Origin: Diacronema lutheri
Taxonomy: Eukaryota; Haptophyta; Pavlovophyceae; Pavlovales; Pavlovaceae
DNA length: 64,000 nucleotides
Assembly (NCBI GenBank): GCA_019448385.1
Contig: JAGTXO010000005.1
Location: forward strand, 372,001 to 436,000
Reading direction: 5' to 3'
The position numbers and the translations under genes are program-made. Positions 41,214 through 51,094 of the stretch are shown here, one piece after another (position 1 is the stretch's first letter; each line of letters starts with the position of its first letter). A model generated the notes under the pieces. It saw only the letters and a list, made by a program, of their open reading frames with translations. It made no database searches and was not told the DNA's origin.

Positions 41214-42054
41214 TCATCTTTGCGGCGGCGGCGGTTGGAGCTGCGGCGCGGCGTCTGCCGAGTCGTCATGGACGGGAGCAGCGCGCGCCGTCGTAATCAC
41301 ATTCGAGCTCGAAGTGCATGCCACGATCGCGCGGCCGCTCAAAGACCAGAGCGGGATGAGGATGACGTCTTGCAAATCCCCGGCTGGGAGGTCATCGGCG
41401 CGGGCGAGCTCGTCGCGCTCCACCACGCTGCTTGCCCGCACGAGCGCATGCTTGAGAAATTGCGTCTCATCGTGCGCGGTCGTGTCTCGCCGCTGCAGGT
41501 ACAACAGGTGAGCGACTCCGCCCACAATCGCGCCGGCGAAGAAGAGCTCCACTGCGCGCGGTAACGCGCATCGAATTGCAGTCATGGACACGTGTGAGGA
41601 GGGGGAGGTGTGAGGTCGCATGGGCGGGCGAGCGCGTGCGCCAAACAGTTGTGCGCGCAATGCTGAGCGTTGAGCGCCACGCGCGGCGCAGCGCGCGCTC
41701 ACTCGTGATGAGCTGGCCGAGAAGCCACGCGCACAGCGTGATCGCGCCAAGGCTACAGGCGACCCCCACGGCGCGCGCTGCGACCGTCTTGTACGAGCGA
41801 ATCAATGGCGCCATCCGAGCGCCGAGCACGTGCGCGCCGAACGGGATGCAGTACGGCTGCTGACATACCGGGCACGACGTGCGCTCGGCGAGCGGGAGCG
41901 AGCGGTTCTTCTTCGAGTTGACGAGCATCGCCATGCAAAGCGAATGGATCGACGACGACCGGCAGCCGCATACGCGAACGAGAAGCGCGCCGCTCGCCGG
42001 CGCGCTTCCCTCCTCCAGGCAGACGTAGCAGCACGGCGGCAGGTCGTCGGTCAT
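41214..42054 (-). CDS. RING-CH (MARCH-type) membrane E3 ligase, copy A
   Basis: Exons 42054-41703 and 41551-41214 give 229 aa. The N-terminal RING-CH finger has CCYVCLEEG...VRVCGCRSSSIHSLCMAML...SCPVCQQPY, about residues 8-67 (Cys4-His-Cys3). Two membrane helices follow: AVGVACSLGAITLCAWLLGQ, and ELFFAGAIVGGVAHLLYL just after the splice. The donor A|GTGAGC and acceptor GCGCAG|TG (phase 1) rebuild LITMELFFAG. MARCH ligases ubiquitinate membrane proteins. The C-terminus is soluble and ends in Gln/Pro. It is a close duplicate of the gene at 42297-43426, including the intron. Confidence 0.75.
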
Positions 42055-42296
42055 ACCCTCGCACTCTCGCGCCTTGGCGGCGTGCTCGCGTTCGAGGTTT
42101 CGTCGATAGCAAAGAAAGTCAGAACATCTTCATATTTTAATCACATTCAGGTGACAGTACCCGCGATCTGATTCGTCGTTTTAATGAAGTCTACTGCCAG
42201 CGTAGTTCGAACAGTGTCAAGACTCAGGATGGTGTACACACTACACACCTACATTTTTGGCGCGCGTGATCCGCGGCGGCTTGGCGGCGCGAGCGC
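42055..42296. promoter_or_regulatory. AT-richer promoter region of RING-CH copy A
   Basis: 242 bp between copy A's start and copy B's stop. It is the most AT-rich piece nearby (CATATTTTAATCACATTCAG and TCGTCGTTTTAATGAAGTC, around 42130-42190). It should carry copy B's 3' UTR and copy A's promoter. No further coding signal. Confidence 0.35.
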
Positions 42297-43426
42297 TCAC
42301 AACACAACGCGTCGAGAGTCTGAGCCTCGCACAGGCTGCATGTAGGCCCTGTCGGCCATTGCGCGCGAGCCATCGGTCGCGACGCCGCTGCCGCGCGCGC
42401 GCGTCCACTCGCTGGTGGCAGGGCCGGGCGGCGGCTGGAGTGGCCGTCGAGCGACTGGATCCGCATCGTCCGCACCAGCGAGCGCAGAAGAGCTGCCCGT
42501 GTCGCCATCTGACTCGCTGCGCACGTTTGCGAGCCCGGCTTCATCTGCGCAGTCCGAGCGCGGCCACTCCGCGGCCGCTCCCAAGGGCGGCGACGGGGGC
42601 ATCGCAGGCGCGGCACCTGCCGACTCAGTGTCAGCGTCGCGAATGTGCGTCGACGTGATTGAGATCGACGCATGCGCGGCGACTGGGCTGCTGAGCTGCG
42701 GTGAGAGGAGCGGGATGAGGAAGACGTTCTGCAAGTCCGTGGCGGAGAGGTTGTCCGTGCGCGCGTGCTCGCCGCGCTCCACCGCGCGGCTCGCCCGCGC
42801 GAGCGCATGCTTGAGAAATTGCGTCTCATCGTGCGCGGTCGTGTCTTGCCGCTGCATGTACAACAGGTGAGCGACTCCGCCCACAATCGCGCCGGCGAAG
42901 AAGAGCACCACTGCGCGCGGTAACGCGCATCGAATTGCAGTCATGGACACCGTGTAAGGAGGGGGAGGTGCGAGGTCGCATGGGCGGGCGAGCGCGTGCG
43001 CCAAACAGTTGTGCGCGCAATGCTGAGCGTTGAGCGCCACGCGCGGCGCAGCGCGCGCTCACTCGTGATGAGCTGGCCGAGAAGCCACGCGCTAAGCGCG
43101 ATAGCGCCGATGCTGGCAGCGATGAAGGCGGCAGGCGCGCCAATTCGGCCGACGGGTGTCTTGTACCAGCGCACCAATGGCGCCATCCGAGCGCTGAGCA
43201 CGTGCGCGCCGAACGGGATGCAGTACGGCTGCTGACACACCGCGCACGACATGCGCTCGGCGAGCGGGAGCGCGCGGTTCTTCTTCGAGTTGACGAGCAT
43301 CGCCATGCAATGCGCATGGATCGCCGACGACCGGCAGCCGCATACGCGAACGAGAAGCGCGCCACTCGCCGGCGCGCTTCCCTCTTCCAGGCAGACGTAG
43401 CAGCACGGCGGCAGGTCGTCCGTCAT
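42297..43426 (-). CDS. RING-CH (MARCH-type) membrane E3 ligase, copy B
   Basis: Exons 43426-43063 and 42910-42297 give 325 aa. The first 34 residues (MTDDLPPCCYVCLEEGSAPA...) are the same as copy A. The RING-CH finger is intact apart from conservative swaps (CAVCQQPY for CPVCQQPY). The loop before the first membrane helix is longer (KTPVGRIGAPAAFIAASIGA). The second helix reads LITMVLFFAGAIVGGVAHLL. The tail is about 90 residues longer than in copy A, Ser/Asp/Ala-rich with many acidic residues, so the two probably differ in substrate or regulation. Tandem same-strand arrangement with 242 bp between copies points to recent unequal duplication. Confidence 0.75.
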
Positions 43427-44245
43427 ACCCTCGCACTCTCTCGCCTGGTGGCGCATGCGTCGCTCGCGCGATTGCTCCGTCCTCAAAAGGAACTTCCACC
43501 GGGTTTCGTGATGTGCGGCGAACTTTTGATGTCCTGGCCTCCTGGGTATTTACTCGTCCGGAGGCAAACTTTTGATTCTTTGTCCTGGCCTCTGAGTCGT
43601 ACCAAAAGTTACTCGACCTGATCCCTTGGGTATTTCCTGGAGGACCAGGGCACCCATCCAAGATGGGCAGGTCGAGTGCAGCGCGGGCCCTTCAGATGAA
43701 GGTCCCTGTGACGAACGTCTTCGATTGGCGAGCGCTCAAACGAGGCGGGCGACGTGGCGCGTGCGCCGCGCGGTGCGGCGCGAGGTCGAGCGGCGCGAGC
43801 ACGGCTCGAGCCGTAGCCGGAGCAGGCGCCGTGCGCATGCCGGCAAAAGGCGGCCGCAGCGGCGGCGCGCGGCGGCGCGCGCCAACCTATCGCCGCCCAG
43901 CGCCCGCGCAAGCATTGTCGACGGTGCAAGGAGGTCGACGTGGCTACGGCCCGGACCAGCCGGCACGGCCCGGACCAGCCGGCGCAGCGCGTGGGCGCAC
44001 GGAGGGCCGCGCGTGCGCGCGTGCATACGCAATGCGCGGCTCCTGCCGCGCACAGCTCGCGGCGGAGCGTGTGACGCGCCTGCCGCGCCGCACGGCTGCC
44101 TCAGCCGTCCCGCCAGCACCTCACGCGTCGGGCGCCGCGCCCGCCGCCGCCATCATCGCCGCCGCCGCTGCCCGGGCCGCCGTCGGCGACGACGACGGCA
44201 TCGCTGTCGCCGCCGGCAGCGTCGCCATCGTTGGCGCCATCTCCG
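43427..44245. other. 819 bp intergenic region with short direct repeats; no confident gene
   Basis: The right part (to 44245) is GC-rich and opens weak frames on both strands. One plus-strand start at 43663 reads MGRSSAARALQMKVPVTNVF DWRALKRG before becoming Arg/Ala noise. The left part (43490-43650) is AT-richer, with repeated words: AACTTTTGAT (43523 and 43567 areas), GTCCTGGCCTC (twice) and GGGTATTT (twice). These look like decayed tandem or inserted sequence upstream of RING-CH copy B. It holds the promoter of copy B and the 3' UTR of the RPGRIP1-like gene. Confidence 0.35.
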
Positions 44246-47065
44246 TCAGCGCGCGGCAGCTCCGGAGAACCACGTGCGCCATCGGCCCTTCTTCTTGCCG
44301 CTGGCGGTCAGCGACGATGCGCCGCTGCCCGGCGGCGTGGGCGCGGCGCGGCTGCGCGGCGGGCTGCCCGGCGCCGATTGGCTGCCGCCGCCGCCGTGCC
44401 ACTGCCGCGACGCCGCGCCGTCCAGCCCCGCGTCGCGCGAGCGGCGCGTCTCAGCCGCGGCCTCGGCGAGCGCGATGGCCGCGGGGCTCGCCGCGCTCAG
44501 CGTGCGCGTGGAGGTAAGCATGCGCGCGCCGCCCGGCGGCGACGTCTCCGCCGCGCGCCGCGCCGCCACCGGAGGCAACGGGACCGGCGTGCCGTGCCCG
44601 TCGGAGCCGGCCGCCTCCGCCTCCTCCTCGCTGCCGCTGCTGCACGGCATGGAGGGCGGGACGCCGCGCGGCCTCGGCAACGAGCTCGACGCGCGGCTGC
44701 CTCCGACGCTCGCCGCCTCGGCGTCCGCCGCGTCCGCCGCGTCTGCCGCGTTGGCCGCGCGCGCAGATCCAAACCGCTCGAGCGAGTCATCAAGCGCTTG
44801 CAGCAGAGGGAGCGCGCGCAAGTGGACGCTCAGCCTGCCCACGACGAGCGCGTGCTCCGCGACAGCCCCGCCCGCCGAATCCGCCGGCAGCGCCTCGCGC
44901 AGCTGCAGCTCGACGCCGTCCGCGTCAGCGCCGTTGGTCACGAGCTGCTCGAGGTTCACCGCACACGAGCCCAGGGGCGCGAGCAAGCTGCGCTGGTCGG
45001 TGGCGACGAGCGTGAGGAACACGTCGGACGCGCGCTGGTCATCCGCGGCGAGCGCGTCGAGCACCGCCGCGCGCGCTGCCGAGCCCTTGGGCAGATGGAA
45101 AGACGCGCTCAGCCGTAGCGCGTACTCGCGCATGCCCGCGACGATGCGGACTGGCGCGCTTTTCGCGCCGTCCGCACCGAGCAGGTCGAAGGCGAGAAGC
45201 AGGTGTGTGAGGCCGGACGCGAGTGCGAGCTGCGCGTGCGACGGCTCGACCAACACGCGCAGCACGTCGACACGCAGCTCGTCGGCACCGACTGGTCCGG
45301 AGGCCGCGCCGCGCGGTGCGCGCGCGGCCCCGCCTTTTCCCCTTTCAAACGCGCTCTGCTTTTCGCCTCGCTGCGATGCCGGTCCCCTCCGTGTGCTCGC
45401 GAGGCCGCCCTCCGCCGATTGCTGGGGCGGCGCACGCGCCGGAGCGAACGCGGCGGGCGCGGCGTGCGCGACTGGCGCGGGCGTTTCGCGCTCGTGCTCG
45501 CCGCGCAGCAGGAGCCCGCCGCCGCGGGCCGCGCGATTAACAGCGGTGGGCGCGGTGGGCGCGGCGGGCGCGGCGGGCGCGGCGGGCGCATCCGCCACCC
45601 ACGACGCGGACGCGGGCGTGCCATTGCCCGCCGCGGGCATGGCGGCGAACCTCGCGTCGTCCCCCGCGCCCGCGTCCACGCCGTCGTCCGCCTCTGCGCT
45701 CTTACGCCGCCGGAGCGCCCCGGGCGATGTAAGAAGCGAAATGGGCGGCTGGCCGACGTCGAGCGGGTGCAGCCCGTCCTCCGACGCGCGCGCGATCGCG
45801 TCGGCGTCGCCCAGCTCGACCGTGAGCCCGCCGCGCGCGCCGCAGCTCGCGGGGGGCACCGCACTGGCCGCGTTGTGCGCCGTTGCGCCCGTAAGGGGCC
45901 GCGCATTCGCCTGCGTTCGGCCAAGCACGCGCGTGCGCGCCTCTTCGGGCCGCCGGATCAGCCGGTAGCCGGGTGAGCGCGCGTGCGCGGCGCCCACGGC
46001 GCCCGCGGCGCCCGCGGCGCCCGCGGGCCGCTCCGGCGTCGACGCTGCGCTCGCCGGCGCGCGCACGCGCTCGCCGATCCGACGCGCGTCACCGTCCTCG
46101 GCGCACGGCAGCGTCGGCGGCTGCCTGTGGCGTGGCACAAGGCGAGCGGCGCGGCCGCGCCGCTCTCCATCCTCGCCCTCTTCGCTCTGGCTGCTCCTCA
46201 AGTCTGCGCCAGCGTCGCCGCGGGTGCGCTCGCCGTCGTCGGCGCTTGAGGCGTCATCGTCGATGATGCTCTCTGTGCCGTCCGTCCCGTAGTCGTCCTC
46301 GTCCGCGCCGCCGTGGCGCGCCGCGCGTTGCGCGTGCGCGCGCCGCGCCGCATCCGCACCACTGCGCTCCTCGCGCTGCGGCCGCTGAAGTCGCTTCCCA
46401 TCCACTCCGCCGCCGATGCGCGCGGTATGGCCTCCGGCGCGCAGCGACTGGGCGCGCGCGCGCGCGCCGACCGCGCTACTTCCGCCGATGCCGTCGTCGC
46501 CAACGCCATCGTCGTGCGCGCGGCGTTGTTGCTGCACCGCATCGTACGCACGTGTATAGGGCGCGACCATACGAACGGGCTCGGCGGTAGGCGCGGCCGG
46601 TGGCGCAGACGCGGGGTGCGTCTTGCTGCGCTGCGGCGCGGCCCATTCCGCGTGCAGCTGCGAGTGGAGCTGCGCGATCGTGCGCACGAGTTCGCCCTTT
46701 TGTCGGGCCCAGTCCTCGCGCTCCTCGTGCCGCATCGCGAGGATGGCCTTGAGGTCGTCGGAGAGCGCGCGCTCCTGCTCCTCGGCGAGCTCAATCGCTC
46801 GGGTCGCCTCGAGACGCGCTAGCATCAGGCCGTGCATCCGCTCCTCGAAGAGCCGGAGGATGCGGCGCGCGCCCGCGTCGATCGGCGCGAGCCCCCACGA
46901 CTCGTCCGCGCCGTGCGACGATGTGCCGCTCTCGCGCGCAGACCCGCGCGCCGAGCGCGGCGGCGACGGCGTGGACGGTAAGGCCGCGCGCGCAAGCGCC
47001 ACTCGCGGCGCGCTCGTCGGCCGCGCGGTCGCGCGCGGGCCCCGGTGCAGCTGCCCGCGGTTCAT
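44246..47065 (-). CDS. RPGRIP1-like protein with C-terminal C2 domain
   Basis: 939 aa from the ATG at 47065; the longer frame starts with GTG. Residues about 60-140 form a coiled coil (RILRLFEERMHGLMLARLEA, then ELAEEQERALSDDLKAILAM). A long disordered Ala/Arg/Asp-rich centre follows. From about 595 to 745 there is a C2-type domain: DELRVDVLRVLVEPSHAQLA, THLLLAFDLLGADG, ARAAVLDALAADDQRASDVF, LTLVATDQRSLLAPLGSCAV, and a closing GRLSVHLRALPLLQAL. The block order matches the C-terminal C2 of RPGRIP1/RPGRIP1L, ciliary transition-zone proteins. The rest is disordered. A role at the flagellar base is inferred. Divergent from the gene at 47123 with 57 bp between starts. Confidence 0.55.
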   Translation of the reverse strand: MNRGQLHRGPRATARPTSAPRVALARAALPSTPSPPRSARGSARESGTSSHGADESWGLAPIDAGARRILRLFEERMHGLMLARLEATRAIELAEEQERALSDDLKAILAMRHEEREDWARQKGELVRTIAQLHSQLHAEWAAPQRSKTHPASAPPAAPTAEPVRMVAPYTRAYDAVQQQRRAHDDGVGDDGIGGSSAVGARARAQSLRAGGHTARIGGGVDGKRLQRPQREERSGADAARRAHAQRAARHGGADEDDYGTDGTESIIDDDASSADDGERTRGDAGADLRSSQSEEGEDGERRGRAARLVPRHRQPPTLPCAEDGDARRIGERVRAPASAASTPERPAGAAGAAGAVGAAHARSPGYRLIRRPEEARTRVLGRTQANARPLTGATAHNAASAVPPASCGARGGLTVELGDADAIARASEDGLHPLDVGQPPISLLTSPGALRRRKSAEADDGVDAGAGDDARFAAMPAAGNGTPASASWVADAPAAPAAPAAPTAPTAVNRAARGGGLLLRGEHERETPAPVAHAAPAAFAPARAPPQQSAEGGLASTRRGPASQRGEKQSAFERGKGGAARAPRGAASGPVGADELRVDVLRVLVEPSHAQLALASGLTHLLLAFDLLGADGAKSAPVRIVAGMREYALRLSASFHLPKGSAARAAVLDALAADDQRASDVFLTLVATDQRSLLAPLGSCAVNLEQLVTNGADADGVELQLREALPADSAGGAVAEHALVVGRLSVHLRALPLLQALDDSLERFGSARAANAADAADAADAEAASVGGSRASSSLPRPRGVPPSMPCSSGSEEEAEAAGSDGHGTPVPLPPVAARRAAETSPPGGARMLTSTRTLSAASPAAIALAEAAAETRRSRDAGLDGAASRQWHGGGGSQSAPGSPPRSRAAPTPPGSGASSLTASGKKKGRWRTWFSGAAAR

Positions 47066-47122
47066 CGCCCGCACGGTCGAGCGGAACCTCCGCGGTCCGT
47101 TTGAATTGTTCACGTCCGCACA

Positions 47123-48410
47123 ATGCCGCCGAAAGGATCGTCAGGCGTGTGGGTGCCGCGCGCAGTCAAGCACGTGGAGCGCGCAGAGCGCGCGGAGCGC
47201 GCAGCGGCGGCCGCTCCCGCGGCAGGTGTGGCCGATTTCGCGCCGCCGGGCGCGCCCGATGCCACCTGGCGCGCCGACGACCTTGACGACCTCGACGGGC
47301 CAAGCGCGAAGCGACAACGCGCAGCGCCCGCCGCCGACATGGCGTGCGGCACGGGCGAGGAGGCGGCGATCAAGGCGGAGGACGAGCCGGCCGGCGGCGA
47401 AAGCTTGGAGGACGAGGTCATCTCGGGCGCGCCGCGCCTCGCGCAGCACATCAAGTCGGCCGCCAAGTGCATCAAGGTGGCGGCAATGGCATACAGCCTG
47501 CTCGAGCGTGGCGCCGTCACGCCGCGCTCGAGCGACGCCTTTTTCCTCGTGATTGAGGCGGCGATGGCGGAGCCGATGCGCCCGATCGCTGAGCCCAAGT
47601 ACCGCGTTGCGTACGTGCGCCTCTTCGAGGCCCTCCTCCGCCGCCGGCACGCCTTCTCTGTAGACCGGCAGGATCGCATCGACGAATGGCACTTTGCGCT
47701 CAGCACGTCGTTCGAGCTCGCGCAGGCGGACGACTCGTTTGGCTTCACGCGCGCGGCGAAAAAGGCGCGCGCCTCGCGCTCGCCATGCCGCCGCGCCGCA
47801 CCGTCGTGCTTCCCCCCCCCCCCTCGCCCCCCCCCCCCTCCCCCCCCCCCCCCCCCCCATACACACACACGCATGCGCTTGCGCGCGGGGCTGCCCGCTC
47901 TGAAACCTCCACGAGCCGCCCTCACCTCGACCTGATCTCGGCCGCCCTCACCTCGTGCGCGCACCGCGCGGTCGCGCCGGCGCTCGGCCGCGCGCGCACT
48001 GGCAGGTCGTCGAGCGGCTCGAGCGGCTCAAGCCGGACGTGATGCCGCCGGGCAAATCCGCCGCCGATTACGACCCGCCTGAGCGCGCCGCGCGCTGGGC
48101 GCCAATGCTGCTCGTGTGCGTCCGGACTGCTTGGCTGCAGTCCGGGAAGGGCTTGTGGGCGAAGCCGGCCGTTGACGGGCTGGTCAAGGCGGCGATGGCG
48201 CGCCGCCAGCAGTGGTCCGAGGCGGACGCGCGCCAGGTCGAGGCGTGGAATCAGGCGTGCAAGGGCGCGGCGCTGCAACGCAAAGCGCATGGCGGGCCGG
48301 GCTTCCTCACATCGTTCGACGCGGACGCGGCGCGCTGGAGAGCCGCTGATGTGTCGGTCGCCAAGAAGAAAACGGGCGAGGGCGGTACAGGCTCCAGCTT
48401 TCAAAACTGA
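47123..48410 (+). CDS. Hypothetical conserved-looking protein, 348 aa
   Basis: Exons 47123-47764 and 48006-48410. After a disordered Ala/Glu/Lys N-terminus with a possible nuclear signal (SAKRQRA), residues about 95-210 look folded and helical (APRLAQHIKSAAKCIKVAAM, DAFFLVIEAAMAEPMRPIAE, YVRLFEALLRRRHAFSV). The intron uses AAG|GCGCGC, a GC donor, and ends GGCAG. It contains a long poly-C run and a short CA repeat (about 47813-47872). Exon 2 resumes VVERLERLKPDVMPPGKSAA and a helical C-terminus. I do not recognise the family. Confidence 0.6.
47813..47872. repeat. Poly-C tract plus CA repeat in an intron
   Basis: Nearly pure C interrupted by single T or G, then ACACACAC. It lies upstream of the acceptor at 48003-48005 and may act as a pyrimidine tract. 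The matching GC-donor intron belongs to the hypothetical gene around it. Confidence 0.75.
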
Positions 48411-48429
48411 GGCCAGGGACAGGCCGTGA

Positions 48430-50298
48430 TCATGTTGAGTGTACAGAGAGGGTTGCCGTTCGTTGCCCCCTTGTCCGTTCTCCCGCTTTCGACGTCCGCC
48501 AAGACGCGGGCGCGGATGTTGTCAACGCTCTTCTGCGCGCCGCGGCTGGCCCACCCAGCCCGTCCAGTCCGGACGCGGTGCAGCCCGACGCCTCGCACAG
48601 GGGCGCGAGGCTCGCACGCAGCCACGCCTCCGCCTCCGCCTCGCTGGGCAACCGCCACTCCTCGGGCAGCTCGTCGAGCGAGAGCGCCTCCTTCCCCTTT
48701 GCGAAGAGCTCAAGGTGCAGGTCGACCTGTCACGCAGCGACGCGCCGCGCGCGGAGTGCGCGCCGCCGTGCGTCAGCGCGCGGACGGGCCGGCGGATGGG
48801 CCCTGCACGCGTGCGGCCCGGCGCGCGCGTCGCGTGCGGCCCCGCGTCGCGTGCGGCCCGGCGCGAGCGGCCGGCGAGAGCGAGCGAGCGCGCGTGCCTC
48901 GATCACGTCTGGGACTGTTGCTAGGATCGCGTCGTGCGCGCGCCGCGAGAGCGCGTGCACGTCGCCCACGGACATGCGCGGGTCGCACACGAGGCACGCC
49001 TCGACGAGCGCGCCGCCCTTAAAAGTGTGCCAGTGCACGTTAGCGTGCGTCACGCCCCATACGCCGCCCTGCCCGCCAAGCGCGTGCCGCACGAGCGCCG
49101 CGCGCACGTCGTGGTCGTACTGCGCGGCTGAGCGCATGAGCTCATGCCTGCGCGGCTGCACTGTCGAGCCGACGACCACGTCGCGCGAGAAGTCGGTGCG
49201 CACCGGCTTCTCGGCGTCGATGCAGATGAGGACGTCGTAGACCTCGGGCATCGCCTGCAGTACGCGCAGCTTGGCCTTGGTCGCGATCTGCTTGGCGGCG
49301 GAGACGGAGACGGCGAAGGGCACCTGTACGCGCAGGTCGAAGGCGAGCCACGGCCCGAGCTTGCGCCCGCGTACGTGCGTCGCCGAGACAACGTCGGGCG
49401 CTGAACAGATGAGCTGGCGCACGCGCTCAACCGTCGTAGCGTCGACCTGCGAGTCGACGAGCTCCTGCACGGCCGAGACGCCCATCTCGCCGCCGACGCG
49501 CGTGACCATCGCGGCGACGGCGAGGCCGGCGAGCGCGTCGAGCGCGGGGAAGCCGACGGCCGCGCCGAGCAGCCCGCCCAGCGCGACAAACGAGGAAAGC
49601 GCGTCGGTACGATGGTGCCAGGCATTCGCGACCATCGTCGTCGAGCGCGTCTCGTTGCCGATGCGCAGGGTCTCGCGGTACAGCCACTCCTTGGCGAGCA
49701 CACCGCCGATCGCGGCGAGCACGCCGCCGCAGAGCATCAGGTCGAGCTCGCCGTACGCGCCCAGGCTGAGCGTGCGGCATGCGTGTGCGGCGAGGTCGGG
49801 CGAGGCCGCGCCGGCCGTGATGCCGAGCTTGGCACACAGGTCGAGCGCGGAGTGCGCGCCGACGCCGAGGCCGGTGACGACGATGATGCCCGCGCACACG
49901 CTCCCGCCCACCGACTCGAGCTTGCCCAGCCCCCACGGCGTGCTACACGACGCGGGTACACGCGCGTGGTTGACCGCCCACAGCGTCACCACGTCCGACA
50001 GCAAGTCGGTCAGCGAGTGCGCCGCGTCGGCGAGGAGGCCGGGCGAGTTGATGCACACGCCAACGGCACCCTTGCTCGCCGCCGAGGCCACGTTGACGCC
50101 CGCGCCGATCAGCGTGATCCGGTTCGCGGCCCAGAGCGAATCGGGCTCGAGCGAGCCGTCGCTCGCACTCGCCGCGCCCCGGGCGCGCAGAGCCCCGGGC
50201 CCGTTCGCGCGGCCGCCCAAGTTTGTGTCGAGCGTTGCACACGCTCGGCCGATGAGCCGGCACGCGCCTCCACGCGCAAAGCGCGCGCCCGAGAGCAT
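48430..50298 (-). CDS. Cation diffusion facilitator (CDF/MMT-type) metal transporter
   Basis: Exons 50298-48898 and 48726-48430 give 565 aa. CDF proteins export Zn2+, Fe2+ or Mn2+ by proton antiport. The two metal-site helices are clear: GLLADAAHSLTDLLSDVVTL (HxxxD) and NAWHHRTDALSSFVALGGLL (HxxxD). Other helices include GIIVVTGLGVGAHSALDL and LMLCGGVLAAIGGVLAKEWL. A long ACT-like C-terminal domain carries VRQLICSAPDVVSATHVRGR. The Arg-rich leader (MLSGARFARGGACRLIGRAC) fits the mitochondrial MMT subgroup. A GC-AG intron (48727-48897) joins ATVPDVIE to VDLHLELFAKGKEALS. The last 60 residues are uncertain: another frame ending at 48401 (KSVDNIRARVLADVESGRTD) looks more protein-like and would need a further short intron. 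Confidence 0.8.
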
Positions 50299-50305
50299 GG
50301 ACAGC

Positions 50306-50435
50306 GCGCGCTTTTCCACTTCACCTTGAACCGACCGGGGGCATCATCGTGACGATTCGCTCGTTGTCGCGGTCACGATGGTGACCGGCCACGCGACTGC
50401 CCCCGGTCGGTTCGAGGTGAGGAGGGAAAGCGCGC
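50306..50435. repeat. Inverted repeat across a divergent promoter
   Basis: The 38 bp arm 50306-50343 matches the reverse complement of 50398-50435 at about 34 positions (both contain GAACCGACCGGGGGCA). An inner perfect pair CATCGTGAC (50345-50353) / GTCACGATG (50372-50380) has the same symmetry. The right half holds the SPCS1 start codon, first exon and donor; the left half mirrors these on the opposite strand toward the CDF gene. Confidence 0.8.
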
Positions 50436-50919
50436 ACGCGGGGCTCACGCGCGCGGCGCACCGCGCCCTTGGCGCCCCTCGCGTACGCGCAGGACTTTGT
50501 TGGCCAGCTCTTCTGCGAGCGCACGTTCCAATTCTTCATCCTCCTCTCCGGAGTGCGCGCGCGGCCGTCGGCGCGCCGCCACACGGCGCGCGCGCCTCAC
50601 CTCCCGCGCGCTTGCACGCCCTTCTCGCGTGCGGCAGATCATCGGATGGATCATGGGGTACATGCGACAGGACTTCAAGATCACGTGCTACTTCCTCGCG
50701 TGCGGGTCTGCGCTCTCCGCGGTCGTGTGCCTGCCGGACTGGCCGTGGTGGAACCGCCACCCGCTCGACTGGCTTCCAGCGCGAAACTCGCTGCCGCCGC
50801 CCAAGAAGCGGGTCAAGGAAGGGGAGAGGAAACACGGCGCGGCTGATGGCACGGCGGGCGGCGCGAAAGCTGGCGCGGCCGGCGCGGCGAAGAAGGGCGG
50901 AAAGCCGAAGAAGGCCTAG
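50378..50919 (+). CDS. SPCS1: Signal peptidase complex subunit 1 (SPC12)
   Basis: Exons 50378-50416, 50493-50552 and 50638-50919, all phase 0, give 126 aa. The spliced protein starts MVTGHATAPGRFE and continues DFVGQLFCERTFQFFILLSG / IIGWIMGYMRQDFKITCYFL ACGSALSAVVCLPDWPWWNRHPLDWLP. This is the two-helix hairpin of SPCS1 with its conserved loop and W-P-x-x-x-x-HPL-x-WLP ending. It sits in the ER membrane with both ends cytosolic and helps the signal peptidase tell signal peptides from membrane helices. The C-terminal tail is Lys/Gly/Ala-rich. Family length is about 100 residues, so the tail is extended. Divergent from the CDF gene with 79 bp between starts. Confidence 0.88.
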
Positions 50920-51094
50920 TATCTACGGAGCGTCGCCGCGGCCGTAGATCCCCTCAAGCCCTACCGAGCCTCATCCCAGAGAGAAAGGGAGCGCCAGTGT
51001 TGTGCCACACCCACACCGCGCGGCGCGAGCACCGCGTGGACGGGGCTGTGAGAGGGCATCCCTGGGGGCTCAAACGCCGTCCAGGGTCGGCACG

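Noticed and set aside
43626-45968. 780-codon plus-strand frame opposite the RPGRIP1-like gene
   Set aside because: Ser/Ala/Arg-rich shadow of a gene with a recognisable C2 domain on the other strand.
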